Source: J027 sp034437655
Lineage (GTDB): Bacteria > Chloroflexota > Anaerolineae > Aggregatilineales > J027
Assembly (NCBI GenBank): GCA_034437655.1
Contig: DAOTTU010000080.1
Span: forward strand, 70,680-134,679
Direction: 5' to 3'
Length of the DNA stretch: 64,000 nt
Each line of letters starts with the position of its first letter. Within the stretch, counting starts at the first letter, position 1. The position numbers and the translations under genes are program-made. Positions 1 to 9,225 of this stretch are shown one piece after another. Below the pieces are notes generated by a model. It did not search any database and was not told the origin of the DNA. It worked only from the letters and a program-made list of their open reading frames with translations.

Positions 1-2
1 AG

Positions 3-173
3 TTCGTGGTCACAATGACACCGGATACAGAATTTATCGTTGTTGGCGGCCCAGAGTGCCAGGGAACCTATACCTGGTGGCGGATTCGGTTGGCAGACGG
101 GACAACAGGGTGGGCGGCTGAAGGTGATACCAACCTTTACTTTATCCAGCCACCGCCGGGTGATGCCTCGTGA
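3..173 (+). CDS. C-terminal end of an SH3b-domain protein (partial)
   Basis: The window opens inside a reading frame that runs from base 3 to a TGA at 171-173 and encodes 56 residues. The residues resemble the end of a bacterial SH3 (SH3b) domain: a GP-C-G-YTWWRIRL stretch followed by DGTTGWAAEGD and a short proline tail, which is the usual last-strand pattern of these extracellular modules. A full SH3b module occurs in the protein at 38071. The start and most of the protein lie outside the window, so the full architecture is unknown. Confidence 0.6.
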   Translation, partial: FVVTMTPDTEFIVVGGPECQGTYTWWRIRLADGTTGWAAEGDTNLYFIQPPPGDAS

Positions 174-237
174 ACCTGATTCAGACGGGTTCTCAACTGG
201 TCGAAAACTGCGCTTTTTCGAATACCACCCTTTGCGC

Positions 238-243
238 TAGAAT
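238..243 (+). promoter_or_regulatory. possible -10 element upstream of argF
   Basis: TAGAAT at 238-243 lies 17 bases downstream of a weak TTTTCG (215-220) and 45 bases before the argF start. The -35 match is poor. Confidence 0.25.
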
Positions 244-287
244 GGCAGGCATTGATTCTTTCGATGCATCCAGAAAGGGTGTTATAC

Positions 288-1199
288 ATGGAACACTTTT
301 TGAGCCTGCTTGACTGGTCGGCAGCCGATTTGCATACCCTGATTCAAGAAGCAATCTTCCTGAAGCGCGAATACCAGACTGGCGGCAACCGTCAAACGCT
401 ACAGGGTAAAGCACTGGGTATGGTCTTTCAAAAGCCATCGTTGCGCACCCGTGTTAGCTTTGAGATGGGTATGCAACACCTTGGTGGCCATGCGCTATAT
501 CTTGGACCACAGGAAATTGGACTTGGCAAGCGCGAATCTATTGCCGACGTGTCGCGGGTGCTGAGTGGCTATGTGCATGGCGTCATGGCCCGTGTTTTTG
601 ACCATGAACACGTTGTCGAGCTGGCGAAGTGGTCCAGCGTCCCGGTGATTAACGGCCTCAGCGACTACAACCACCCCTGCCAGGCGATGGCAGACGTTAT
701 GACGATGGTCGAAGAATTTGGTGACTTACAGGGCCGCAAAGTCGCCTATCTAGGAGACGGTAACAACGTCACGCGCTCGTTAATATTTGCAGCGGCCAGG
801 TTCGGCTTTGAACTGATCTTCTGCGGGCCAGAAGGGTACAAACCTGACCAGGAATCTATTGACAAAGCCATCGATGCGGCCGAACTGGACTGCTACACCG
901 AAATTGACACCCCAGAAGGTGCGGTCGCACATGCGGATGTTATCTACACCGATACCTGGACGAGCATGGGGCAAGAAGAAGAAGCCGCAAAACGCCGCGA
1001 TATTTTCCCGGCCTATCAGGTCAATGATGAGCTGGTAGCAAGCGCACCAAAACACGCGATTGTATTACATTGCTTGCCAGCACATCGGGGCGAAGAAATC
1101 ACTGATAGTGTCGCCGATGGCCCACACTCACGGCTGTTTCAGCAAGCCCATAACCGTCTACATGCCCAGAAAGCGATCCTGGCACATTTGCTAAAATAG
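288..1199 (+). CDS. argF: ornithine carbamoyltransferase
   Basis: Catalyses carbamoyl phosphate + L-ornithine to citrulline in arginine synthesis, in the cytoplasm. I chose ATG 288 (303 aa, normal family length) because AGAAAGGG lies a few bases upstream; an in-frame ATG at 264 has no good ribosome site. The carbamoyl-phosphate motif is SLRTR (res. 51-55, the SxRTR form), followed by HPCQAMAD (129-136), the ornithine-side DTWTSMG (222-228) and the catalytic HCLPAHRGEE (261-270). The last of these separates ornithine from aspartate carbamoyltransferases. No other arg gene is in the window; a GNAT-like gene follows after 45 bases and may be cotranscribed. Confidence 0.95.
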   Translation: MEHFLSLLDWSAADLHTLIQEAIFLKREYQTGGNRQTLQGKALGMVFQKPSLRTRVSFEMGMQHLGGHALYLGPQEIGLGKRESIADVSRVLSGYVHGVMARVFDHEHVVELAKWSSVPVINGLSDYNHPCQAMADVMTMVEEFGDLQGRKVAYLGDGNNVTRSLIFAAARFGFELIFCGPEGYKPDQESIDKAIDAAELDCYTEIDTPEGAVAHADVIYTDTWTSMGQEEEAAKRRDIFPAYQVNDELVASAPKHAIVLHCLPAHRGEEITDSVADGPHSRLFQQAHNRLHAQKAILAHLLK

Positions 1200-1244
1200 C
1201 ATCATACACGTATCACTCTATCGTAGCCAATTGAGGAGAACACC

Positions 1245-2411
1245 ATGAGCGAGATCAGCGTGCGCAAAGTTGAATCTACTGCCGACTTCAACGTGTTCTT
1301 TGATTTTCCATGGCACCTCTACAAAGATAGTCCTTTCTGGGTGCCACCTTTAAAATCTGACCGTCGCCACACCCTCGACCGTGAACACGATGCCTCGTGG
1401 CAATATATGGAGGGCGACTACTTTGTCGCGTGGCAAGGTGAGCGGCCAGTCGGCACGATTGCCGCCTTTGTAAATCATCGCCATAACCAAACATGGAACG
1501 AGAATATTGCATGGTTTGGCGCGTTCGACTTTGTGGATGACCCGGCGGTTGCGGCGGCATTGCTCCAGACTGCTGAAGCATGGGGCCGTGAGCATGGTTA
1601 TACTGCATTGCGTGGGCCGGCGACGTTCACCTTGCATTCGGAGGTTGGGGTGCTGATTTCGCCCTATGATCAGACGCCGCTCATTTTGATGCCCTACAAT
1701 TACGATTACTATCCAGAACATATTGAAGCAGCCGGCTATCACGTCGAAAAAAAGCTCGGTACATGGACCATAGACCCGCGCACATTCGCCCAGACCCCAC
1801 ACGTCGCAGCACGTATCGAAAAATCTAAACGTCTGGCTGAACGCACGATGGCACGCGGCAAAGTCACCTGGCGCAAAGGCAATCCCAAAAACATGCGCGA
1901 AGACTTTGAAGTGATGTACCAGATTTATAACAGCGGTTGGGCTGATAATTGGGGTTTTGTGCCGCTAACCGAGCAAGAACTCAGAGGACTCATTGACTCA
2001 CTTGCAAACATATATAATCCGAATCTGGCATTTTACGTCTTCGTTGAAGATGAACCGGCGGCGTTTGTGGTGGGTGTGGAGGATATGAACCAGGCTTTTC
2101 ACTATGCTTATCCAAAACCGGGCGAACCTGAGTTTTTTACGCTGTTAAAAGTCCTCTGGCACTGGAAAATTCGCCCCAAAGTGAATCGTGTCCGCTTTCC
2201 GCTGGCAGGTGTTTCAGGGAAACATCAATCAACAGCGGTGATTGCGGTCGGCATGTGGGCCTTTTTCGAAACGCTGGTATTGCATAATCCAAAATGGCAC
2301 CTGTACGACGGTGGATGGGTGCTGGAAGACAACAACGACATGAACACGATGCTGCGCAACCTGACCGTTGACGAAGGTCGTGTCTATCACATTTACCAGA
2401 AAAGTCTATGA
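1245..2411 (+). CDS. GNAT-fold acyltransferase-like protein (YghO-type)
   Basis: A 388-residue cytoplasmic protein with a GAGGAG ribosome site before ATG 1245. The N-terminus (FPWHLYKDSPFWVPPL, about res. 21-36) and the following VGTIAAFVNHRHN strand are typical of a large family annotated as N-acetyltransferase-like/YghO, which has the acyl-CoA N-acyltransferase fold. A second GNAT-like half follows (res. 215-340), including FYVFVEDEPAAFVVGVEDMNQ. The substrate is unknown. The stop overlaps the uvrC start by four bases (ATGA), so the two are translationally coupled. Calling it an acetyltransferase would be inference only. Confidence 0.7.
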   Translation: MSEISVRKVESTADFNVFFDFPWHLYKDSPFWVPPLKSDRRHTLDREHDASWQYMEGDYFVAWQGERPVGTIAAFVNHRHNQTWNENIAWFGAFDFVDDPAVAAALLQTAEAWGREHGYTALRGPATFTLHSEVGVLISPYDQTPLILMPYNYDYYPEHIEAAGYHVEKKLGTWTIDPRTFAQTPHVAARIEKSKRLAERTMARGKVTWRKGNPKNMREDFEVMYQIYNSGWADNWGFVPLTEQELRGLIDSLANIYNPNLAFYVFVEDEPAAFVVGVEDMNQAFHYAYPKPGEPEFFTLLKVLWHWKIRPKVNRVRFPLAGVSGKHQSTAVIAVGMWAFFETLVLHNPKWHLYDGGWVLEDNNDMNTMLRNLTVDEGRVYHIYQKSL

Positions 2412-4294
2412 TCTACGAACCTTCTGCAACTATTCGCGACATCCTTGATAACTTGCCAACTAGCCCCGGCGTTTACCAGATGCTGGATAAGCGCGGCGAG
2501 ATAATTTATATCGGTAAGGCTAAAAACCTGCGCAACCGGGTGCGATCCTATTTTCAACCCTCCAACTTGGACAGCAAGGTATTGCGCATTCGTGAGCGGG
2601 TGACCGACATTAAAATCGTGATGATGGACACTGAAGTCGCTGCACTGGCCGCCGAAGCCCAGCTCATTCGGGCTCATAAGCCGCGCTACAACGTCATCTG
2701 GAAAGACGACAAACGCTATCCGTATATTGTTGTGCGCGTCAAAGACCCATTCCCCAAAATCGAGATGACGCGCAGCATCAATCGTAAGGATGGTAACCGT
2801 TATTTTGGTCCCTATTCCAGCGGCTGGCAGGTGCGCCGCATCCTCGACAGTTTGCGCAAAGCCTTTCCGTTTTTGACCTGCGACCGTGACATCACCGGGC
2901 AAGATGAACGGGCGTGCCTGTACTACGACATCAAGTTATGTGGTGGGCCATGCATCGGGGCACAGTCACAAGCAGGCTATCGTGAGAATATTGAGGGGCT
3001 AATGCGCGTCCTTGAAGGCAAAACCGACGATGTTATTGCTGAAATGACACAGGAGATGGAACACGCCTCGGAAAATCTCGACTTTGAAAAAGCCGCTTTG
3101 CTACGTGATCGTATCTCAGCGATTCGGCGTGTGCGTGTTGGGCAGCATCGTATTGCGCAACACGGCGCGGATCAGGATGTCGTTTCATTGGCCACGTCCG
3201 AGAATATGGCAATGGTGCAATTGCTCGTCATTCGGCAGGGAAATCTCATTTCAAGCGAATCTTTCCCGCTGATGAACGTCGCCGACGAGGACCATGCCGC
3301 CATTATCGCCAGCTTTATACCGCAATTCTACGAAGCCGCCAGTGAAGTGCCGCCAGAAATTATCGTGCCGGAAACACTGCCGGAAACAGATGTACTGAGT
3401 GAGTATCTGCGTGAAAAGCGCGACGGGCGCAAAGTCAAGCTCACTACACCCCAACGTGGCGAAAAACGAAAACTGTTGCAACGCGCCGCTGAAACTGCCA
3501 CCGAGCAATTGAACCTCTTTGAAGCACGCTGGGCCGCCGACACGCTCCGCCAGGAACAAGCCTTGAGCGAGCTACAGGAAGCGCTTGCATTGCCAGAGCC
3601 GCCGAACCGCATCGAATGCTATGACATCAGCACCTTGCAGGGTCAAGCCACCGTCGCCAGTCGCGTTGTATTTGTGCAGGGAACACCACTCAAGAGCGAG
3701 TATCGCCGTTTCAACATCAAAACCATTGAACACGGTGGCCCGGATGACTTTCAGGCCATGCGCGAGGCACTAACTCGACGCTTTAAACGCTACGCCGATA
3801 GCATCAACAACAACGAGGAACTTCCCCCCGGCAAAGTTGACCGCAACGAAACCTGGCGTATTTTGCCGGATTTGCTGCTGATTGATGGCGGTAAGGGGCA
3901 GCTTGGTGTCGCTGTGGAGGTTCTGCAGGAGTTTGGCTTGATGGAGCAGGTACCCGTTGCGTCATTGGCGAAACGCTTTGAGGAGGTCTACCTGCCCGGG
4001 CAGCGGCATCCGGTATTCTTACCCAAAAATAGCGAGGGCTCCTTTTTGCTGCAACGTGCCCGCGACGAGGCCCACCGTTTTGCCATCTCTACGCATCGCA
4101 ACCAGCGTAACAAAAAAGGGCTTGCCAGCCAGCTTGAAACCGTCAGCGGCATTGGCCCGGCTAAACGCAAAGCGCTGTTGCAGCATTTCAACAATGACAT
4201 CAGCGCGATTAAGCGGGCCAGCGTCAAAGAACTGGCCAGCGTGCCCGGCATTAATGAAGATTTGGCCCGCCGTATCAAAGGCGAGTTGCCCTGA
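2408..4294 (+). CDS. uvrC: excinuclease ABC subunit C
   Basis: Makes the dual incisions on each side of DNA lesions after UvrA/UvrB recognition. At 628 aa it is full length for the family. The N-terminal GIY-YIG nuclease domain is clear (SPGVYQML and IIYIGKAKNLRNRVRSYF, about res. 19-50). A UVR (UvrB-binding) helix pair lies near res. 205-240 (ENLDFEKAALLRDRI). The RNase H-like second nuclease domain holds IECYDIS and LLLIDGGKGQL, and the C-terminus is a tandem helix-hairpin-helix (GIGPAKRKALL, VPGINEDLARRI). The ATG overlaps the stop of the upstream GNAT-like gene. I see no SOS box in front of it. Confidence 0.97.
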   Translation: MIYEPSATIRDILDNLPTSPGVYQMLDKRGEIIYIGKAKNLRNRVRSYFQPSNLDSKVLRIRERVTDIKIVMMDTEVAALAAEAQLIRAHKPRYNVIWKDDKRYPYIVVRVKDPFPKIEMTRSINRKDGNRYFGPYSSGWQVRRILDSLRKAFPFLTCDRDITGQDERACLYYDIKLCGGPCIGAQSQAGYRENIEGLMRVLEGKTDDVIAEMTQEMEHASENLDFEKAALLRDRISAIRRVRVGQHRIAQHGADQDVVSLATSENMAMVQLLVIRQGNLISSESFPLMNVADEDHAAIIASFIPQFYEAASEVPPEIIVPETLPETDVLSEYLREKRDGRKVKLTTPQRGEKRKLLQRAAETATEQLNLFEARWAADTLRQEQALSELQEALALPEPPNRIECYDISTLQGQATVASRVVFVQGTPLKSEYRRFNIKTIEHGGPDDFQAMREALTRRFKRYADSINNNEELPPGKVDRNETWRILPDLLLIDGGKGQLGVAVEVLQEFGLMEQVPVASLAKRFEEVYLPGQRHPVFLPKNSEGSFLLQRARDEAHRFAISTHRNQRNKKGLASQLETVSGIGPAKRKALLQHFNNDISAIKRASVKELASVPGINEDLARRIKGELP

Positions 4295-4349
4295 TGTATC
4301 ATGCGCTACAGGCACTACACGCCCCCCCGTTGCAAGGATTTGAACACGC

Positions 4350-5435
4350 ATGAAGATTCGTGCGATACACGACCGCGCCACCTGGCACACCACAATTCGT
4401 GACTTCCCGCAAAGTCATGTCCTACAAAGTTGGGACTGGGGCGAGTTCAAGCGGCAAACCACAGGCTGGCAACCAGAACGCCTGCTATTTGTGCAAGATG
4501 GTGAACCCATCGCAGCAGCAAGCATTCTGACGCGCACACTTGGACCACTCAGGCTGCAATATGTACCTAAAGGGCCGCTGTTTCGTTCATTGGAACCAGC
4601 CGACACCGAATCCGTGTTGAATGCTTTGCAACGCCACGCACGCCTCGCCGTTTGGCTGAAGATCGACCCGGATGTTGTGCTGGCTACCGGGCTTCCCGCT
4701 GACGCTGAGCCAGACGACGATCATCCCCATGTGCCCTACCCGACCGGGCAGACCTTCCGTGAACAGTTGCAACGACGTGGCTGGCGTTTCAGCGACGACC
4801 AGATACAGTTCCGCAACACGATGACGCTCGACCTGTCGCAGAGTGAAGATGAGCTGCTAGCCGCGATGAGCCAATCTACACGCCGTAAGATTCGCCAGTC
4901 GGAAAAGCGCGATGTCCAGGTCCGTTCCACTACAGATGAAACCGAGCTGCGGACACTCTATACAATTTACGCCGAAACAGGCGACCGCCAGGAATTCACC
5001 ATCCGCCCGTGGACATACTACCAGCGTTTGTGGACCTCATTTTTACAAGCGGGCCTGGCGCATGTTTTGGTTGCGGAACACAACGGCACAATTTTATCCG
5101 GGGCAGTGCTGTTCCACTTTGGGCAACGGGTCTGGTATTTTTATGGCATGTCGTCCAACGAGGAGCGCGACCGCCAACCGAACTACGCTGTGCAATGGGC
5201 CGCCATCCAGTGGGCAAAAGCACAGGGGTACCGTACCTATGATTGGTGGGGTGCGCCAAACGAATTTCAGGAAGATGACCCAATGTGGGGTGTCTATCGC
5301 TTTAAGCGTGGTTTTGGTAGTACTATTGTGCGCACAGTCGGAGCCTGGGATTACACCCCCTGGCCGCCCCTCTATTGGCTCTACACAAAAGCAGCCCCAC
5401 GCTTTGTGGCGTGGTTACGCCGTCGAGGAGGATAA
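4350..5435 (+). CDS. FemAB-family aminoacyltransferase (peptidoglycan bridge type)
   Basis: A 361-residue protein of the FemAB/FemX family, which has two GNAT folds and usually adds an amino acid from aminoacyl-tRNA to the peptidoglycan stem. Supporting segments are the N-terminal HVLQSWDWGEFKRQTTGW, the STRRKIRQSEKRDVQV helix near the middle, and the C-terminal WWGAPNEFQEDDPMWGVYRFKRGFG, which is characteristic of this family. It starts 55 bases after uvrC and ends 6 bases before a small membrane protein gene. The actual acceptor (lipid II or another) cannot be read from the sequence. Confidence 0.8.
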   Translation: MKIRAIHDRATWHTTIRDFPQSHVLQSWDWGEFKRQTTGWQPERLLFVQDGEPIAAASILTRTLGPLRLQYVPKGPLFRSLEPADTESVLNALQRHARLAVWLKIDPDVVLATGLPADAEPDDDHPHVPYPTGQTFREQLQRRGWRFSDDQIQFRNTMTLDLSQSEDELLAAMSQSTRRKIRQSEKRDVQVRSTTDETELRTLYTIYAETGDRQEFTIRPWTYYQRLWTSFLQAGLAHVLVAEHNGTILSGAVLFHFGQRVWYFYGMSSNEERDRQPNYAVQWAAIQWAKAQGYRTYDWWGAPNEFQEDDPMWGVYRFKRGFGSTIVRTVGAWDYTPWPPLYWLYTKAAPRFVAWLRRRGG

Positions 5436-5441
5436 TAGTAT

Positions 5442-5918
5442 ATGTGGCCAACATGGTCGAAAGTTTACACAGGACTGATCGCAACCCCAATGTTTTTTGT
5501 ATCGCTCGGGATTGCTTTCTGGATATTTAGTACCAACCTGGGTGGAGCTTTAGATGAGTCGGGCGGGGTCGCCAATACGATTACGATCGGCGTGTTTGTG
5601 CTGGCGTTTTTGTTCACGGCATGGTTGTTCGCTCTGGCGGTGCAGCGGGTTCTCACAGATGAAACTGAAGCACTGGTCTTCGCTGCCACAGGGCATTTAA
5701 TGCTGGCGATTCCGGCGATGGTTTTCTCTATGATCGCCTTTGGGCAAAACCAAAACCTCTATCTGGCGGAAGTGCAGGCATTTTTGAGTGATGCTGAAGT
5801 TAGTGACGAAGTTATTTTGTTAGCATGGATGCTGGTGCATACATATATTGGGCTGTTGCTGGCTATGGCAGACAACACCACCCCGGCCGAGCAAAGCATG
5901 GCTCCAAACGCAAAATAA
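5442..5918 (+). CDS. four-helix membrane protein, unknown function
   Basis: A 158-residue protein with four clear hydrophobic segments (about res. 8-28, 44-66, 77-100 and 122-142) and short polar loops. The C-terminal tail is hydrophilic. I do not recognise a family. It begins 6 bases after the FemAB-like gene, with an ATG preceded by GAGGAGG (5424-5430), so it probably belongs to the same transcript and sits in the cytoplasmic membrane. Confidence 0.7.
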   Translation: MWPTWSKVYTGLIATPMFFVSLGIAFWIFSTNLGGALDESGGVANTITIGVFVLAFLFTAWLFALAVQRVLTDETEALVFAATGHLMLAIPAMVFSMIAFGQNQNLYLAEVQAFLSDAEVSDEVILLAWMLVHTYIGLLLAMADNTTPAEQSMAPNAK

Positions 5919-5984
5919 GCGCCGGCCGTGCGTGGGGCTGCGCTTATTCAACCAGTGTCACTATGTGGAATGGTATAGGGGTGC

Positions 5985-6203
5985 TTAGTCCGGCAAAATT
6001 TTGGTGCCCAGCACTGAGTCAAGCGGAATCAGGATCATGAATCCCAACGAAATGACAGTCATCAGGAACCAGCTTGTGCCGTAGCGTTCCATTGTCGTGT
6101 TAAAAATAACGAAGACCAGCAATAAACTAACCGCTAATGCGATACCAAAAGAAAATGCCCAGACGCCAAGCCCAAGAATTTGCTGCATGGATGGCTTTTT
6201 CAT
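5985..6203 (-). CDS. small two-helix membrane protein, unknown
   Basis: A 72-residue protein starting MKKPSMQQ. I chose the start at 6203 because AGAGGTAG sits at good spacing upstream; a longer frame to 6278 has no such site. Two hydrophobic stretches (about res. 9-32 and 43-62) suggest a membrane hairpin with a positively charged N-terminus inside. It is the only gene between 5918 and 6374 and is convergent with the preceding membrane protein gene. No family recognised. Confidence 0.6.
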   Translation of the reverse strand: MKKPSMQQILGLGVWAFSFGIALAVSLLLVFVIFNTTMERYGTSWFLMTVISLGFMILIPLDSVLGTKILPD

Positions 6204-6427
6204 TGTTCGTTCTACCTCTAATCCAAAACTGTGATGTTGTCCGACTATATCTGTGAAATATTGTACAGGATGACTCACAACACGTCAAAATAGATTTGTT
6301 GTCCTGCCGCCACTACTAGCGTAGGGTAGTCGTCGCAGCAACGCCCTTGTTCGCACCTTAGCGCTCAGGTACGATGCTTAGCGCACTGATTCTGCCAGCA
6401 TACCGGGAACAAGTACAACAACAAACG

Positions 6428-8434
6428 ATGATTAACAGAACGCTAGCACGCACAATCACACTCATCACAGGGCTACTCATGGCCGCACTCATCATTTCAC
6501 CGACACTCGCCACGCCCACCAGCTACGCTCAAAACGCGCCATCACAAGAAGCACTTGAACGGGTACAGGATTACCTGCGTGGTCAATACGGCACCGACTA
6601 CCTCTTGCTGCGCTACAACTGGCAACGCCGCACCTGGCCAGACACCAGTTTGGACTGTCCGCGTATGGGTTTCACCTACGAACAACGCGAGATCGAAGGC
6701 TGGCAATGGCAGTTCACACTCAACGACAACAGTGCCTACACCTTGCATAGCAACCTTGATGCCAGTTTGATCGTGCTTTGTACCGACATTGACCGCAGCC
6801 AGACCCTTCGCTTTGACACCTACCAGAATAACGACTTTACGATTGATTACCCGGAAACATGGCAGGTCAACGCCAATGACGACCTCAGCGACGTGGTACT
6901 GTCCCCGACGGGCGAGGTGGATTGTTCAATAGCGGGTTTGCGTGTGCAATTTGTTCCGGTGGCAGGCAATGCAAATACAATGCTGGACGCTGTCTTGCAG
7001 GAGGCCGGTTTTGTAGACAATATTGGTGTGCGGGTGCCAGTTGGTGATGATCCCGATGCGCTAGCGCTGGGGTATCAGGCGCCGTGTGGGTCAAACCTGA
7101 TGCAATACCGTGTGGGGGCTTTTCCGAATAGCTTCGTGGGTACAGGCTATCTGGTCATTGAACGCGCCCCATTGGACGAATACAATCAGTGGGCAACTGT
7201 TTTTGATCGCGTGTTGCAATCCTTCCGCCTGACGGACACACTCGAAACGCTCCCTGCTGTTGAGGAAACCGTACCACCTTCACAAGCGCTGGAAAACTAC
7301 CCGCTGGCGCATCTGTTTGTTGGCGACATTTACATCGGCACCTATAACCAGCTTCCCGGTGAAGGCCTGACCGTTGGTGGTAATCGTGCGCGGCGTAGTT
7401 TGCGTTTCTCTGATGACGGACTCTATCTTGCTTATGTTGAAGAAGACCCGAACACCGCAAGCGAACGGCTGGAATTAGCCGGAACAACCATCCGCCGCAC
7501 CCGCGTTGGTGAACCACTCGCACCGCACTTTCCCCCGGCATGGGCTCCCAATGAGGTCCGCGTGGCTTTCCTTGAAGCAGGCGAGAATGGACTCCGCGTG
7601 CAGACCGTCTCTCCGCTTGATACAGGCAATGTCCAGACTGTGGGCATGATTCCCTTTGATTACACTACCTGTGCCGATGCAAGCAGTGAACGCTCAACCG
7701 TTGAGCGCCTTTATGAGCAGGAAACGGGCCCCGCTGGCAATGGCTTTGCTTTCGTGTGGTTGCTCGATGGGCGTTTCCTGTACACCACCGCCTGTGATGG
7801 CACAGGGCTAGCCATCTGGAACCCTGCCGACAACACCATACAAGAATTAGGGGCAGATTTACGCCGCGCCCGACTGACCCCAGACCGCACGCGCCTGGCC
7901 GCTATCGGTGCGGAGAATGAAGCCTTTGTGATTGACCTCTCCGGTGGCGAACGAACACGGCTGACGGTTGAAGTAGCCGCCGAGCAACTGAGTTGGTCAG
8001 AGGATGGGCGTTTTGTCTATTTAAGCAGCCGCCGCCCCAGTGATACCGGCTTTCCGATTAATACCACCGACCGCGAAGACCTTGCCCGTGAGTTGTTTGG
8101 TGTCTTTCCGTATGAATCTGTGCTTAACACGCTCACCCTTACCGAATTTGACCTGCGGCGTGGCACCAACCGTGTTGTCTGGGAAGGACAGGGCTTTGCG
8201 GTGGGGCGGATCATCACGGCACCGAACAACGCCGGGCTAGTATTTTCACTCATCCCCACTGACCGTCAACTTGCCGTAGCTTTTGCACAACAAGAAGACC
8301 CGTTTATCCTACGTTTCGAACGCCCGGAAACCGAACTCTACTGGTTGTCGCCCATCACAGAAAACTCACGCAAACTCGCCGTGAGTGCGTACCCGGCGTT
8401 TGCCTACACCGTTCCACCTGTGCCTACGGAGTAA
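6428..8434 (+). CDS. secreted beta-propeller protein (TolB/WD40-like)
   Basis: A large exported protein of unknown function. From ATG 6428 it has a signal peptide (MINRTLARTITLITGLLMAA, then SPTLA-TPTSYAQ); an in-frame ATG at 6374 would add 18 residues. After the signal comes a roughly 80-residue region with paired cysteines (TSLDCPRMGF and SLIVLC), then a region containing YPETWQV, then from about res. 310 a propeller built from TolB-like blades (FSDDGLYLAYVEED, LTPDRTRLAAIGAENEAFVI, WSEDGRFVYLSSRR). Proteins of this kind act outside the membrane. It shares a transcript direction with the following EEP gene, 4 bases away. Confidence 0.75.
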   Translation: MINRTLARTITLITGLLMAALIISPTLATPTSYAQNAPSQEALERVQDYLRGQYGTDYLLLRYNWQRRTWPDTSLDCPRMGFTYEQREIEGWQWQFTLNDNSAYTLHSNLDASLIVLCTDIDRSQTLRFDTYQNNDFTIDYPETWQVNANDDLSDVVLSPTGEVDCSIAGLRVQFVPVAGNANTMLDAVLQEAGFVDNIGVRVPVGDDPDALALGYQAPCGSNLMQYRVGAFPNSFVGTGYLVIERAPLDEYNQWATVFDRVLQSFRLTDTLETLPAVEETVPPSQALENYPLAHLFVGDIYIGTYNQLPGEGLTVGGNRARRSLRFSDDGLYLAYVEEDPNTASERLELAGTTIRRTRVGEPLAPHFPPAWAPNEVRVAFLEAGENGLRVQTVSPLDTGNVQTVGMIPFDYTTCADASSERSTVERLYEQETGPAGNGFAFVWLLDGRFLYTTACDGTGLAIWNPADNTIQELGADLRRARLTPDRTRLAAIGAENEAFVIDLSGGERTRLTVEVAAEQLSWSEDGRFVYLSSRRPSDTGFPINTTDREDLARELFGVFPYESVLNTLTLTEFDLRRGTNRVVWEGQGFAVGRIITAPNNAGLVFSLIPTDRQLAVAFAQQEDPFILRFERPETELYWLSPITENSRKLAVSAYPAFAYTVPPVPTE

Positions 8435-8438
8435 GTTC

Positions 8439-9200
8439 ATGCGCTTGATGACCTACAATATCTTGATGGATGCCCAGAACGGCCAGCAAGACATCGCTGC
8501 AATCATCAATCATCATCAGCCAGACATCGTATTTTTGCAGGAAATCATTCACCGCAGCACAGTAGATGGGCTGGCCGAACAAACCGGGATGCAAGCCTTT
8601 GCCGCCTACAATCCGCGCTGGTGGATGAAGGTTTCGGCGTTAACGCGGTTAGAGGTGCTGGATGTAGAAAGTGTGCCACTGTGGGCCATGTTCGGTGCAG
8701 CATTGAAGGTCACTGCACGCACGCAAAAAGGCAATATAGTGACTGTCTACGGTGTGCATCTGGTGGCGTATTATACGTGGTATGCGGAACTGATTCGTGG
8801 CTGGCAGATCAAGAATCTGCTTAAACATAGTCATTTGCATGGCGGGGAATATCATGCGCTGGTCGGGGACTTTAACACGTTCGCGCCCGGTGATGAGGTG
8901 GACCTTGCTGCTGCGCCGGGTTGGGTGCGCCGCCAGACATGGCCACAATTTGGCCTACAAGCGCGCTGGGCATTGAATCCACTCTATGAACAAGCGCACT
9001 ATACCGACACTTTCCGTCAACAACACCCGACCCAACCCGGACGGACACTGCCCGCTCCAGATCCACATGTGCGCCTGGACTACATCTTCGCCAACATCGC
9101 CCTTTCAAAGCGCCTGCAAAACTGCGATGTCGTACAAACACCCGACGCTGTGCGCCATGCATCTGACCACTTGCCAGTGCTAGCGACGTTTGACATTTAG
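8439..9200 (+). CDS. endonuclease/exonuclease/phosphatase (EEP) family protein
   Basis: A 253-residue metal-dependent phosphohydrolase of the DNase I-like EEP fold. I start it at ATG 8439, with ACGGAG upstream; a longer frame begins at 8385 inside the preceding gene. Active-site signatures are in order: MTYNILMDA (first Asn), VFLQEI (metal-binding Glu), LVGDFNT (Asp-Asn pair), LDYIFAN and the terminal ASDHLPVLATF (Asp-His). There is no signal peptide, so it is cytoplasmic. The substrate (nucleic acid, inositol phosphate or sphingolipid) cannot be decided. Confidence 0.85.
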   Translation: MRLMTYNILMDAQNGQQDIAAIINHHQPDIVFLQEIIHRSTVDGLAEQTGMQAFAAYNPRWWMKVSALTRLEVLDVESVPLWAMFGAALKVTARTQKGNIVTVYGVHLVAYYTWYAELIRGWQIKNLLKHSHLHGGEYHALVGDFNTFAPGDEVDLAAAPGWVRRQTWPQFGLQARWALNPLYEQAHYTDTFRQQHPTQPGRTLPAPDPHVRLDYIFANIALSKRLQNCDVVQTPDAVRHASDHLPVLATFDI

Positions 9201-9225
9201 TGTGATTGGTTCGCGCTACGCAAAG